Source of the DNA: Agelas oroides
Lineage: Eukaryota; Porifera; Demospongiae; Agelasida; Agelasidae
Direction of reading: 5' to 3'
DNA length: 64,000 nt
NCBI GenBank assembly: GCA_949130485.1
Contig: OX422186.1
Location: 708,501-772,500 of the forward strand
Shown here: piece after piece, positions 24,116 through 33,838 of the stretch
Numbering within the stretch: position 1 is the stretch's first letter
How the letters are laid out: each line of letters begins with the position of its first letter
Made by a program: the position numbers and the translations under genes
The notes under the pieces: generated by a model
Seen by the model: the letters and a program-made list of their open reading frames with translations, nothing else
Database searches by the model: none
Told to the model about the DNA's origin: nothing

Positions 24116-24328
24116 TGTTGTGACTCTTATGATTTGTATAAGAAGGACTCAAATGCAATGATACAATTGGGCTTTATGTACACAAGTTCAGAAATAATGC
24201 AGGTGTTGATCAGACAGATAATTATTGAGCACAATGTCCACAATGTTCACAGGAGCCGGTGATTCTGGTATGTCTGGTATGTCTGTCACTTTTATGACCA
24301 AATAAGGGCATATGTATTGTCCGCTACA
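24116..24328 (-). repeat. 5' LTR of the Ty3/gypsy element
   Basis: 213 bp, upstream LTR in the sense of the element (minus strand). On the plus strand it runs from TGTTGTGACTC to GTCCGCTACA. It matches the copy at 19,144-19,356. As in other LTR elements it should hold promoter and polyadenylation signals, but I see no certain TATA box. A short direct repeat TCTGGTATGTCTGGTATG is near the element's LTR start. Confidence 0.95.
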
Positions 24329-26237
24329 CATATTATCAAGAAGCTATGGGCATGAAGAGATTAAAAATGTAAACCCTTTCTCGGTGCAATAGGCGTACAA
24401 AGCTGCACGGGGCTGCCAATACCCCCGTCCGCAACGGCGCAGTATAGTGCAGTCAATGGAAATTCGTGCAGTTTCGCGACTCTATCTAGCTTGGTACAAA
24501 GGTTGCACAAATGCAAGGTGCATGTTATCAAGAAGCTATGGGCATGAAGAGTTTACAAATGTAAACTCTTTCTCGGTGCAAAAGGCATACAAAGCTGCAC
24601 GGGCCTGCCAATATCCCCGTCCCCTGCGGCACAGTATAGTGCATTCAATGGAAATTCGCGTACATTCGCGACTCTTCCTAGCTCGGTACAAAGGTTGCAC
24701 TATTGCAAGGTGCATATTATCAAGAAGCTATGGGCATGAAGAGTTTAAAAATGTAAACCCTTTCTCGGTTTAAAAGGCGCACAAAACTGTACGGGCCTGC
24801 CAATATCACCGTCCCCTGCGGCGCAGTATAGTGCAGTCAATGGAAATTCGCGTACATTCGCGACTCTTCCTAGCTCGGTACAAAGGTTGCACTATTGCAA
24901 GGTGCATATTATCAAGAAGCTATGGGCATGAAGAGTTTAAAAATTTAAACCCTTTCTCGGTTTAAAAGGCGCACAAAACTGTACGGGCCTGCCAATATCA
25001 CCGTCCCCTGCGGCGCAGTATAGTGCAGTCAATGGAAATTCGCGTACATTCGCGACTCTTCCTAGCTCGGTACAAAGGTTGCACTAATACAAAGTGCATG
25101 GTATCAAGAAGCAATGGGAATGATGAGTTTAAAAATATAAACCCTTTCTCGGTGCAAAAGGCGCACAAATCGGCGCGGGCCAGCCAATATCACCGTCCCC
25201 TGCGGCGCAGTATAGTGCCGTCAATGGAAATTCGCGTACAGTCGCGACTCTTCCTAGCTCGGTACAAAGGTTGCACTATTGCAAGGTGCATATTATCAAG
25301 AAGCTATGGGCATGAAGAGTTTAAAAATGTAAACCCTTTCTCGGTTTAAAAGGCGCACAAAACTGTACGGGCCTGCCAATATCACCGTCCCCTGCGGCGC
25401 AGTATAGTGCAGTCAATGGAAATTCGCGTACATTCGCGACTCTTCCTAGCTCGGTACAAAGGTTGCACTAATACAAAGTGCATGGTATCAAGAAGCAATG
25501 GGAATGATGAGTTTAAAAATATAAACCCTTTCTCGGTGCAAAAGGCGCACAAATCGGCGCGGGCCAGCCAATATCACCGTCCCCTGCGGCGCAGTATAGT
25601 GCCGTCAATGGAAATTCGCGTACAGTCGCGACTCTTTCTAGCTCGGTACAAAGGTTGCACTAATGCAAGGTGCATATTATCTAGAAGCTATGGGCATGAA
25701 GAGTTTAAAAATGTAAACCCTTTCTCGGTGTAAAAGGCGCACAAAGCTGTACAGATCGGCCAATATCTCCGTCCTTACAGTGCCGTATAGTGCCGTCAAT
25801 GGAAATTCGCGTACATTCGCGATTCTTCCTAGCTCGGTACAAAGGTTGCACTGATGCAAGGTGCATATTATCAAGAAGTTATGTGCATGAACAGTTTAAA
25901 AATGTAAACACTTTCTCGGTGCAAAAGGCGCAGAAAGCTGTACGGACCTGCCAGTATCAACGTCCCCGGCGGCGTAGTATAGTGCAGTCAATGGAAATTC
26001 GCGTACATTCGCGACTCTTCCTAGCTCGGTACAAAGGTTGCACTAGTGCAAGGTCCATATTATCAAGAAGCTATGGGCATGAAGAGTTTAAAAATGTAAA
26101 CCATTTCTCGGTGCAAAAGTCGCACAAAGCTGTACGGGCCGGCCAATATCTTCGTCCCTTACAGCGCCGTGTAATGCACTCAATGGAAATTCGCGTACCT
26201 TCGCGACTCTTTCTAGCTCGGTGCAAAGATTGCACCT
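24329..26237. repeat. 192-bp satellite, type A, third block (about 10 monomers)
   Basis: The array resumes in phase after the LTR element. It contains a 384-bp dimer duplication: the units at 25,023-25,349 and 25,407-25,733 share rare variants such as CTAATACAAAGTGCATGG, AGAAGCAATGGGAATGATG and a GTGCCGTCAATGG box. Toward the end the units diverge (AGATCGGCC, TTACAGTGCC). At about 26,237 type A switches to type B inside a monomer: the anchors at 26,183 and 26,295 are 112 bp apart, so about 80 bp are missing, as expected for an unequal recombination junction. Confidence 0.95.
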
Positions 26238-27038
26238 AAAGCGGTACGAGCTTCTAAATTGCTCCACCTCCACCTTCGCCGCACCATGCTGGCAATGGAA
26301 ATTCGCGCAAATTCACGGCAAACCCGACTCCAGAACAATAGTTGCACTAATGCAAACTACATATGAGCAAGAAGCTGTGGGAAAGGGGAGGCCAAAAACG
26401 CAAACCCTCCGTTTGTGCAATCAACGAACAAAGCGGTACGAGCTTGTAAATTGTTCCGCCTCCTCGTTCGCCGTATAATGCCGGCAATGGAAATTCGCGC
26501 AAATTCCCGGCAAACCCTACCCCAGAACGATAGTTGCACTAATGCAAACTACAGATGAGTTAGAAGCTGTGGGAATGGGGAGGCCAAAAACGCAAATTCT
26601 CCGTTTGTGCAATCAACGAACAAAGCGGTACGAGCTTGCAAATTGTTCCGCCTCCACCTTCGCCGCATAATGCCGGCAATAGAAATTCGCGCAAAACCCT
26701 ACTCCACAACAATAGTTCCACTAATGCAAACTACACATGACCAAGAAGCTGTGGGAATGGGGAGGCCAAAAACACAAACCTTCCGTTTCTGCAATCAACG
26801 CACAAAGCGGTACGAGCTTGCAAATTGTCCGCCTCCACCATCGCCGTACAATGCCGGCAATGGAAATTCGCGCAAATTTCCGGCACACCCTTCCCTAGAA
26901 CAATAGTTGAACTAATGCAAACTACATATGAGCAAGAAGCTGTGGGAATGGGGAGGCCAAAACGCAAAACCTCCATTTGTGCAACCAACGCACAAAGCAG
27001 TACGGGCTTGCAAATTGTTCCGCCTCCACCATCGCCGT
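26238..27038. repeat. Diverged 192-bp satellite, type B (about 4 monomers)
   Basis: Same period as type A (anchors CAATGGAAATTCGCG near 26,295, 26,487 and 26,679; the next at 26,870 is one base short) but a different body: CCGGCAAACCC, AGAACAATAGTTGCACTAA, GCAAGAAGCTGTGGGAATGG, GGAGGCCAAAAACGC, GCGGTACGAGCTTGCAAATT, GTTCCGCCTCCACC. TTGCACTAATGCAA and the ATGGAAATTCGCG box are shared with type A, so B is a sister subfamily. It is interrupted at 27,038 by the LINE. Confidence 0.93.
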
Positions 27039-28265
27039 CAACGTAGACGTCGACGTAAAAGCCCAGACGTCGACGTGAAAGCCCACATAAAACTCAATAT
27101 CCTATGCATAGATAATAGCTGAGAAGTATTCCGCCCGGGTGAAGGACTTGAATTTGGTGAACCTTAAGAGACTTGTTGAACCCTCGAACCACAGCACTCC
27201 TAGTGCTCTTCCTGTCATCGGGGAGGAATACCCCTTGGTATTACCTGGTTCTACTTGGTACTACTTACGCAGCCCTGCTGGTAACTTTCTTTGGGTGAGC
27301 GCTATTTAGTAGCGTGTCCAAACGCAAAATTGTGCAGCGGTCACAGCCACAGTCGAAATTTTGATCAATAGCCTTACAACACACATCAAATTGAAGCACT
27401 TTGGTTCCTCTTTCCAGTTCTGCTGGTAAGAACGTGCATTTCAAAAATTCTTGCCTTTAATTTCGCTTTAACCGCTTTTTATGTAAAAATGGTACGTAGC
27501 ATTTAACATCGGAAAGCCATATCTTGGGTAAAATGAAGTAACCCAGGCAATATGCATATTTTTCAGTTGCGCTAAGGTTGCTCTTTAAGCCAGTAATTCC
27601 AAATTTTCTGTATTGTAATTTTTTCGTTTGGATTCGCTGATAATTGCAAATTTGCGTAACCTTTTTCGAGAACGCAACCACAGTCGAAATTTTGATGAAT
27701 AGCCTCACAATACACATCAAATTGAAGCGTTTTGGTTCCTCTTTCCAATTCTACTGGTAAGAACGTCCATTTGAAAAATTCTTGCCCGTATTTTTATTTT
27801 CAGTCAATGAGTACGACGGCGTTTAACTTCGGAAAGCCATATCTTGAGGTAAAATGGAGTAATCCAAGCAATATGCACATTTTTCAGTTACTCTAAGGCT
27901 GCTCTTTAAGCCGGTAATTCTATCTTTTGTGTATTGTAAAAAAAAATTTTTTGTTTGGACACGCTATATTTAGATCACTTTTTACTATTGTGGGATTTGT
28001 GGTTACTACGGTCTCCCTAGCTGCTTACCGTCTTTTACCATCATCTCTTTAAACTTTTTTGGTTCACTAATCTCATTCTGTGCTAGGTGCTGTTAGCGCC
28101 CTCTGCTCTTAGGGCTGCTTCGGGCTTAGGTCATCTTACAGGCTTAAACTGAGGTAAACACCCCAGTCTCTAGTTCCACAGCTCGTTTGTGCTGCGGCTA
28201 TTGACCAGTGGGGTTGTGAGTTGAAGCCTCTGCCTGTTTTATTAGCCTGTCGAGTCCGTTCAAAG
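27039..28265 (+). other. Presumed LINE 5' UTR with a nested element
   Basis: No convincing gene here. It opens with a 20-bp direct repeat (GACGTCGACGTAAAAGCCCA and a near copy). The stretch 27,060-27,309 has no recognisable motif. 27,310-27,966 is the nested inverted-repeat element. 27,974-28,265 leads to the ORF1 ATG. That this is LINE 5' UTR is inferred from the precise satellite junction at 27,038. Confidence 0.5.
27310..27966. mobile_element. MITE-like element, 14-bp TIRs, 7-bp TSD, internal tandem duplication
   Basis: Ends are perfect inverted repeats, TAGCGTGTCCAAAC (27,310-27,323) and GTTTGGACACGCTA (27,953-27,966), flanked by direct repeats TATTTAG (27,303-27,309 and 27,967-27,973). 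The interior is a tandem duplication with a 331-bp offset: CAGTCGAAATTTTGAT at 27,350 and 27,681, and GGAAAGCCATATCTTG in both halves. The first half ends in a degraded TIR-like GTTTGGATTCGCTGA. No transposase ORF, so non-autonomous. Confidence 0.85.
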
Positions 28266-29651
28266 ATGGCTACTGACCAATCTGAGTCTCTTTTAGCTGA
28301 TCAATCGCAGAGGGAAATCTTTGTCAAATGTGGTCCTATTGAAGGATCTCTCTATCTGGACAGACTTCTTGGGAGGCAGACAGGGAGAGAAGGGAGTATC
28401 AAGTGCATCTATTGCTCCACTAAGAGTAAATGGGTTTCCCCCGTCAAATTTGAAAGCCTTGGTGGCAAATCTAAGTCCGGCAAGTGGAGGCAATCCATTA
28501 AAACCAGTAACAACCTCTCCATTGCCACATACCTTTCCTCACTAGGTATTGATACCAGCAGATCCCAATCTCCTGCTCGGTCTGTCTCCCCCTCTCTCTT
28601 TAGTCAACCTTCAAGTGTTACAAACCCTGTCTTCATTATTAGTCCTCTTCTAGCTTTTGTGAAAGCTTTTCGTCTATGTGGTGATACCTCCACCCTCAAA
28701 CAAGCTGTTATAGCTCATTTTGATACCCCTTCTCTTATTGATGCTCACAAACATTTATGGAATTTTTGTGGAGACTTGCTCAAAGAGCTTGGCATAACTT
28801 AGCACACTAGGCGTAGCACTGATAAACGTGATGCCTTTGAAGCTACCCTAACTGACATACTCTCTGCCTTTAACAAGCTTGATGAAGTTGACAAACTCCC
28901 TCCCATTTACTGTGAAGCTATACATCTCATTAGTCTACCATGCCTTGAACCAGATCCAATCTCAAAGAGACTGGATTCCAACCATAAAGCTATCTCTTGT
29001 CTAGATAAGAAGGTTGACAATTTCCCAGTCCTACTAGACGACACTCAGATAAAACTTGATGAACTTGTCTCATCCTTGAAAGACCAACTATCTGATTTCA
29101 CTTCCTCTATGTCTTCATTCTCTAAGTTGATAGCCAATAAAGCCAGTGGTATCCTTTCCCAGCCCCCCTCTAAGCCTGGCACAACTACTAATGTTAGTAA
29201 CACCTCTTCACACTCTACCTCTGTCGATCGTTCAGCGAATGTTTTTCTCTTTGGTGTACCGGAGCTTCCTCTCCCTGTGACTAGGTCTGTCATTGATGAA
29301 GTTGCTCTTCACCTCATTAGCAGACCTGTCTCAATCAAGGATGCCTTCCGAATTGACCGTCGGAAACCGAATTCCGATGAGTCCTCTCGACCTCGTCCTC
29401 TGCTTATTAAACTCAATAACTACTGGGATAGAAGACTTCTTCTTGCTGCTCGCTTTACTCTTAAGTCCTTTGAAAAATATAAGCTGTACCTTCGTGAAGA
29501 TCTCCCCCCTCAGGCCCGTCAGTCTTCCAATCGCAAATCTCCTAACAGTCCACAACATGACTCTCATGAAAAGGTAGCACTCAGTGATCCTGTTAGTGTG
29601 TCGACTGACAGAGACTGTACCTGTGATGTTATGGATGGATCCACTAAATGA
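28266..29651 (+). pseudogene. LINE ORF1 with N-terminal SAND-like domain (one in-frame stop)
   Basis: 461 codons from an ATG in good context (CAAAGATGG), interrupted only by TAG at 28,800-28,802; the frame is open on both sides. Residues about 20-90 read like a SAND domain: KCGPIEGSLYLDRLL, then KCIYC, W, a FESLGGKSKSGKW segment matching the conserved FE..GGK...KW core, and SIK. SAND domains bind DNA in chromatin-associated transcription factors. Then come a Ser-rich linker and a possible coiled segment near 29,000-29,100. The C-terminal part (VFLFGVPELPLPV, RPRPLLIKL, WDRRLLLAA, YLREDLPPQAR) matches the RRM-like/nucleic-acid chaperone half of LINE ORF1 proteins. ORF1 ends in ATGA, overlapping the ORF2 start. 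The SAND assignment is mine from motif pattern. Confidence 0.8.
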
Positions 29652-30424
29652 ATACTCCTTCACCCAATAGCTTAAGACTAGTTTTGTATAATTGTAGAGG
29701 ATGGAGATCTGGCTCTGATTATGTTAAACTCCTTCTTCAATCTTGTGATCTCTGTTTTATCCAGGAGCACTGGCTTTTTCGTGAACATCTCAGCTCTCTA
29801 AACATTTCAAATGATTTCCTTTCTGTTGGTGTCAGTGGTATGGACTCCTCTGAAATCCTTGTTGGCCGCCCTTTTGGTGGCTGTGGCATCCTTTATCGTA
29901 AATCACTTTCCCCTGTGATCCGTAGGATCTTCACCTCATCCCAACGTTTATGCGCTATCTCACTTACTTTGCATAACTCTCTTACTAACTCTCCCTTTGC
30001 TGTTCTTTTTGTCTGTGTGTATTTCCCCACCGATTACTCCAATGTTGCATCCCACACTGCATTTGCTGAGAGTATAGGTGAATTAGATGGTATCATTTCT
30101 GCTGAAAATTTTGATAATATCATTATTGAGGGTGATTTTAATACTGATTTGTCCCGTCCTGGTTCCAATCTCACCACTCTCACGTCATTCATGAGTTCTC
30201 ATAATCTTGTTTGTGTTGATAAGTTATATAATATTAACTTTACTTATCGTAAGGATGACTTTTCATGTTTCTCCTCCCCAGACCACATTCTCACTTATTC
30301 CAACTTCTCTAATTTAATCGATTCTGTCTTTACTCTAGATCCTGTGGAGAATTTCTCTGATCATCTTCCTCTCCATTTTTCTCTCAAACTCCCTGACTTT
30401 CTTTTCTTTTCCTTGTCCCCGTAA
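29648..30424 (+). pseudogene. LINE ORF2, N-terminal apurinic-type endonuclease
   Basis: Starts at the ATG of the ATGA overlap with ORF1. It carries the exonuclease-endonuclease-phosphatase signature: YNCRGW, the catalytic QEHW, GGCGILY, VYFPTDY, GDFNTDL, SPDHIL and SDHLPL, which is complete for the target-nicking endonuclease of APE-type LINEs. The frame closes at TAA 30,422-30,424. A one-base shift near 30,395-30,420 (T/C-rich) continues as SSVSSHC...SVNWFKV into the RT frame. This was therefore one ORF2, now broken; an assembly error is possible. Confidence 0.85.
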
Positions 30425-32195
30425 TTCTTCCGTCAGTAGTCATTGTCACCCCAATCACTCTCATGCTCAGTCCTCTCCATCTGTTAACTGGTTCAAAGTC
30501 AATCAACATCATATTTCTTCTTATTGTAATCACCTTTCTTCCAGCATTCCTGAATTTCCTAATGACATCCTTAATTGTTGTGACCCTGACTGCACTATTC
30601 ACCATGTTGATCTTGACAGCTACTGTGTCCAACTTATTAACTGTATTGAGTCCTCTGCAGTCCTTTGTCTCCCCACACAGGGCCACTGTCAGCGATATGC
30701 TCCTCTCTCTGGTTGGAATAGATCTGTACATACCCTCAAGCAATCTGCTCAGTTTTGGCACAAAGTTTGGTCTGATTGTGGATGTCCAACCTCTGGTGTC
30801 CTATTCCAGATTAAGAAGAATAGCAAGAGGAGATTCAAGTATGAGGTTCGTCGGCTTCGCCGTCGCCGGAATTACATTCAACGTGAAAACCTAGCAACTG
30901 CTATCTCATATTCTAATCCACAGGAATTCTGGAAACCAGTTAAGAAACTTTCAAAGCCTTCCAGCGGTGCTATGTCTTCATCTAGTATTATTGATGGTTG
31001 TAATAATGATATCGAAATATCTAACATCTTCGCGTCTAAGCTCGAGTCACTTCTCAATTCTGTCCCTGATACATCCCGCACCAATCTTCAACACCAAGTT
31101 AAGGAATCTATTACCCCCTCTGCCCTTTCCTCTGTTTTTATCACCCAGGAAATCGTTTATGATGCTATTTCTCAACTTAAACGCAACAAGAATGAAGGCT
31201 CAGTTCTCTCCTCCAATCACTTCATCTATGCCAAAGATGTTCTCAGTACGCCTCTTTCTAAGTTATTCACTGCAATGATTCGACATGGTACTGTCCCAAC
31301 TCCTCTCCGTGATTGTATCCTTGTTCCCATACCAAAGCCTGGTAAGGATCCATCTTGTTCAGACAACTACCGTCCCATAGCTCTTGCCCCTACTTTAAGC
31401 AAAGTGTTTGAATGGTGTCTTCTTTTCAAATTTCAGTCTTGCTTTGTAACATCTTCTCTTCAGTTCGGGTTTAAACCTGGCTTTTCTTCTGATCTTTGCA
31501 CTGGTTTACTTAAAAATGTTATTCATAAGTATCTGGTTAACAACTCTCATGTTTATGGTTGCTTTTTAGATGCCTCCAAAGGTTTTGATCGCGTCGACCG
31601 TTCACTTCTTTTCGAGAAACTTCTTAATAGAGACCTTCCACCAGTTATTGCAAGACTTCTATTATCTTGGTATTCTTCCCAACAACTAAAGGTCAGATGG
31701 GACAAGACCTTTTCTAATTGCTTTCATACTACTAATGGTGTCCGCCAAGGTGGAGTTTTGTCTCCAATCCTCTTCACAGTTTACATTGATGACCTTTTAA
31801 TTGCCCTTGAAAACTGTGGTATCGGTTGCTTTTGGAAGCATCACTTTGTTGGTGCTGTATGCTATGCTGACGATATTTCACTCCTAGCTCCTTCTCCTTC
31901 TGCACTTAGATACATGCTCGATACCTGCCTATCTTTTGCTATACAACATCATCTGACCTTTAATCCAGACAAAACCCAGCTTATTAAATTCTACAAATGT
32001 GCTGACGCTATCTCTCCACGTTTCACATTCCTTGGTCAGTCACTCGGTCTTAGAAACTCTGTCAATCATCTTGGTCATATACTTACACATAACCTTTCCG
32101 ACAGTGAAGATATTTCTTCTATTACTAAGGATTTGTGTCGTAAAGCTAATTGTATGTTACATCTTTTTGCCTGCTGTGACCCCCTTGTTAGCTAA
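30425..32195 (+). pseudogene. LINE ORF2, reverse transcriptase
   Basis: Frame open from about 30,425 to the TAA at 32,195, in phase with TCCTCTCCATCTGTTAACTGG at 30,471. RT landmarks in order: KPGKDPSCSDNYRPIAL, FGFKPGFSSD, CFLDASKGFDRVD (first Asp), NGVRQGGVLSPILFTVYID, the catalytic YADD in CYADDISLLA, and NPDKTQLIKF; then LGHIL. Upstream is a basic linker rich in Arg (RRLRRRRNYIQRENL). The frame is lost in a run of five C near 32,178. With the endonuclease and C-terminal parts it makes an ORF2 of about 995 residues. Confidence 0.88.
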
Positions 32196-32634
32196 AACTC
32201 GCCTCTTTTCTAGCTTTTGTCTCTCATTGTATGGTGCAGCTCTCTGGAAATCTTCTGATCCCCAGCTAAAAACACTTGAAGTTACATTCAATAATCTTCT
32301 CCGTAAGATATGGTCTCTACCCCGTCACTCCCACACAGGCTTATTGCACTCGACTGCTAAACTCCAAAGTATTTACAACGTTGTTATATTTAGATCTGCA
32401 AAATTACTAGCCTCTGCTTCTGGCTCTTCTTCGAGCCTCATTTCTGACCTCTTTTCTGAGAGTGCCCGCTGCGCCTATACTTTTATTGGTTACAACTCTA
32501 TATTTGGGTATAAACATCTTAAAACCTACTCTCAGTGCGACCGATTATGTGGTTCCTTTATCAGGGATGCCCGAAATGCTCCAGAACTCAACCGTCACCT
32601 GGAAGATGATATCTATTATATCTCTACTGTGTAA
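32178..32634 (+). pseudogene. LINE ORF2, C-terminal region
   Basis: After the C5-run frameshift the reading continues as LLAKTRLFSSFCLSLYGAAL, then TLEVTFNNLLRKIW and FIRDARNAPELNR, stopping with TAA at 32,632-32,634. Tails of this kind (LYG, LRKIW) follow the thumb in CR1/L2-like ORF2. About 120 bp of 3' UTR follow, ending in AATTAC repeats. Confidence 0.75.
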
Positions 32635-32759
32635 ACTGAATTCCCTCTCTTCAACTATACCTCTAATATTCAATTTTAACTTAATTATCTTACGTTGTAT
32701 GTTGTAATTATACTCATCTGCTCCTCTTGTTGGAGTGTTCAATTACAATTACAATTACA

Positions 32760-33245
32760 ATAATGCCGGCAATGGAAATTCGCGCAATTTCCGGCAAACC
32801 CTACCCCAGAACGATAGTTGCACTAATGCAAACTACATATGAGCAAGAAGCTGTGGGAATGGGGAGGCCAAATAACGCAAACCCTCCGTTTGTGCAATCA
32901 ACGCACAAAGCGGTACGAGCTTGCAAATTGTTTCGACTCCACCATCGCCGTAATATCCCGGCAATGGAAATTCGCGCAAATTCCCGGCAAAACATAGCCC
33001 GGAACAATAGTTGCACTAATGCAAACTACATATGAGCAACAAGCTGTGGGAATGGGGAGGCCAAAAACGCAAACAGTCCGTATGTGCAATCAACATACTT
33101 AGCGGTACGAGCTTGCAAATTGTTCCGCCTCCACTATCGCCGTAATATGGCGGCAATGGAAAAACGCGCAAACTCCCGGCAAACCATAGCCCGGAACAAT
33201 AGTTGCACTAATGCAAACTACATATGTGCAAGAAGCTGTGGGAAT
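32760..33245. repeat. Satellite type B, distal part (about 2.5 monomers)
   Basis: Resumes after the LINE with anchors at 32,772, 32,964 and 33,156 (exact 192-bp spacing). It ends mid-monomer at GCTGTGGGAATATAAG (about 33,245), where sequence matching the 3' flank of the receptor genes begins. Confidence 0.93.
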
Positions 33246-33504
33246 ATAAGTAAACTTGTGCAAATTACTGTTGTGATTCCTGACATATACTTTTGTGCCT
33301 ATTAATCTTCTGCAACAATTTTTTTGTACCTTTTTTGGGTGTTTGCATACTTGCTGAATAACTGAATTACTGAGTGCATTTTTTCTAGAACTTGTCCCAC
33401 TTTAGTTTTACAATCAGGTAGCTTTCATTTGTTATTGAGAATTCCCACTTAGAATGTTTAAGTAAATAATGGAGTACTTTTATAACTGACATTTGGTGTA
33501 TATA

Positions 33505-33600
33505 GACAATCATGGGACAATCATGAGACAATCATGGGACAATCATGAGACAATCATGGGCAATCATGGTACAATCATGGGACAATCATGAACAATCAGA
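33505..33600. repeat. 11-bp tandem repeat (ACAATCATGRG), about 8 copies
   Basis: Units alternate ACAATCATGGG and ACAATCATGAG in a dimeric pattern. They lie between the 3' flank of the lost receptor copy and the inverted gene scrap, possibly a rearrangement scar. Confidence 0.85.
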
Positions 33601-33715
33601 ACAATGGAACTGTAAGCATGATACAAAAGAATTTTACAAACCATTTGTTCAAGAGTTTACATTCATTATAATTTAAGCATCTCAATGTTAAGAGTTCATC
33701 CTTAGTTCCACACTC

Positions 33716-33838
33716 AGTCGTCTTCATCCTCCAGCAGTGGTCCACGGCATTGGTTCATGGGTTGGTACGATGGCCACTGATCTCTTCCAAAGCCTAGAGG
33801 TTGGTCTGGAATGGGTTCATAGTCTGCTTGGTTGCTGA
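33716..33838 (-). pseudogene. Inverted C-terminal fragment of a beta-helix receptor gene
   Basis: The minus strand encodes about 40 residues and a TGA that match the extreme C-terminus of the two receptor genes downstream: DYEPIPDQPLGFGRDQWP, then NQCRGPLLEDEDD. The rest of the gene is absent. It is opposite in orientation to its neighbours, so the locus has seen an inversion as well as tandem duplication. Confidence 0.88.

Larger units (their letters stand above)
19144..24328 (-). mobile_element. Complete Ty3/gypsy LTR retrotransposon, 5,185 bp
   Basis: Minus-oriented element bounded by two 213-bp LTRs that look identical base for base, each starting TG and ending CA. It is flanked by a 4-bp direct repeat CATA (19,140-19,143 and 24,329-24,332); the next base T also matches. 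It contains gag and pol in overlapping frames with all expected domains and no internal stops. Joining the two flanks restores an ordinary satellite monomer (GGTGCATATTATC). Matching LTRs, an intact target duplication and open frames point to a recent insertion and probably a competent element. There is almost no untranslated DNA: gag can start 17 nt after the 5' LTR and the pol stop codon touches the 3' LTR. Confidence 0.96.
27039..32759 (+). mobile_element. APE-type non-LTR retrotransposon (LINE) inserted in satellite B
   Basis: The left flank stops at CGCCGT (27,038) and the right flank resumes at ATAATGCCGG (32,760). Joined, they restore a normal B monomer, so the ends are precise and no target duplication is visible. 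The element has a 5' region beginning with two copies of GACGTCGACGT-(A/G)AAAGCCCA, ORF1 (28,266-29,651), ORF2 (29,648 to 32,634, frameshifted) and a 3' end of AATTAC hexamer repeats in place of poly(A). Length is about 5.06 kb without the nested inverted-repeat element at 27,310-27,966. Clade is not certain; the APE endonuclease, YADD RT and short-repeat tail suit the CR1/L2/Jockey side. It is damaged: one in-frame TAG in ORF1 and two frameshifts in ORF2. Confidence 0.85.

Noticed and set aside
24099..24158. Gag start inside the LTR
   Set aside because: The open frame reaches into the LTR, but the codon there is not followed by conserved gag features; the ATG at 24,098 is the first after the LTR and in good context. 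Not fully excluded.
1..26237. CRISPR array
   Set aside because: Whole 192-bp units are repeated without unique spacers, there are no cas genes, and the context is an animal genome.
29331..29663. Minus-strand ORF opposite LINE ORF1
   Set aside because: Antisense shadow of a coding region; no family resemblance.
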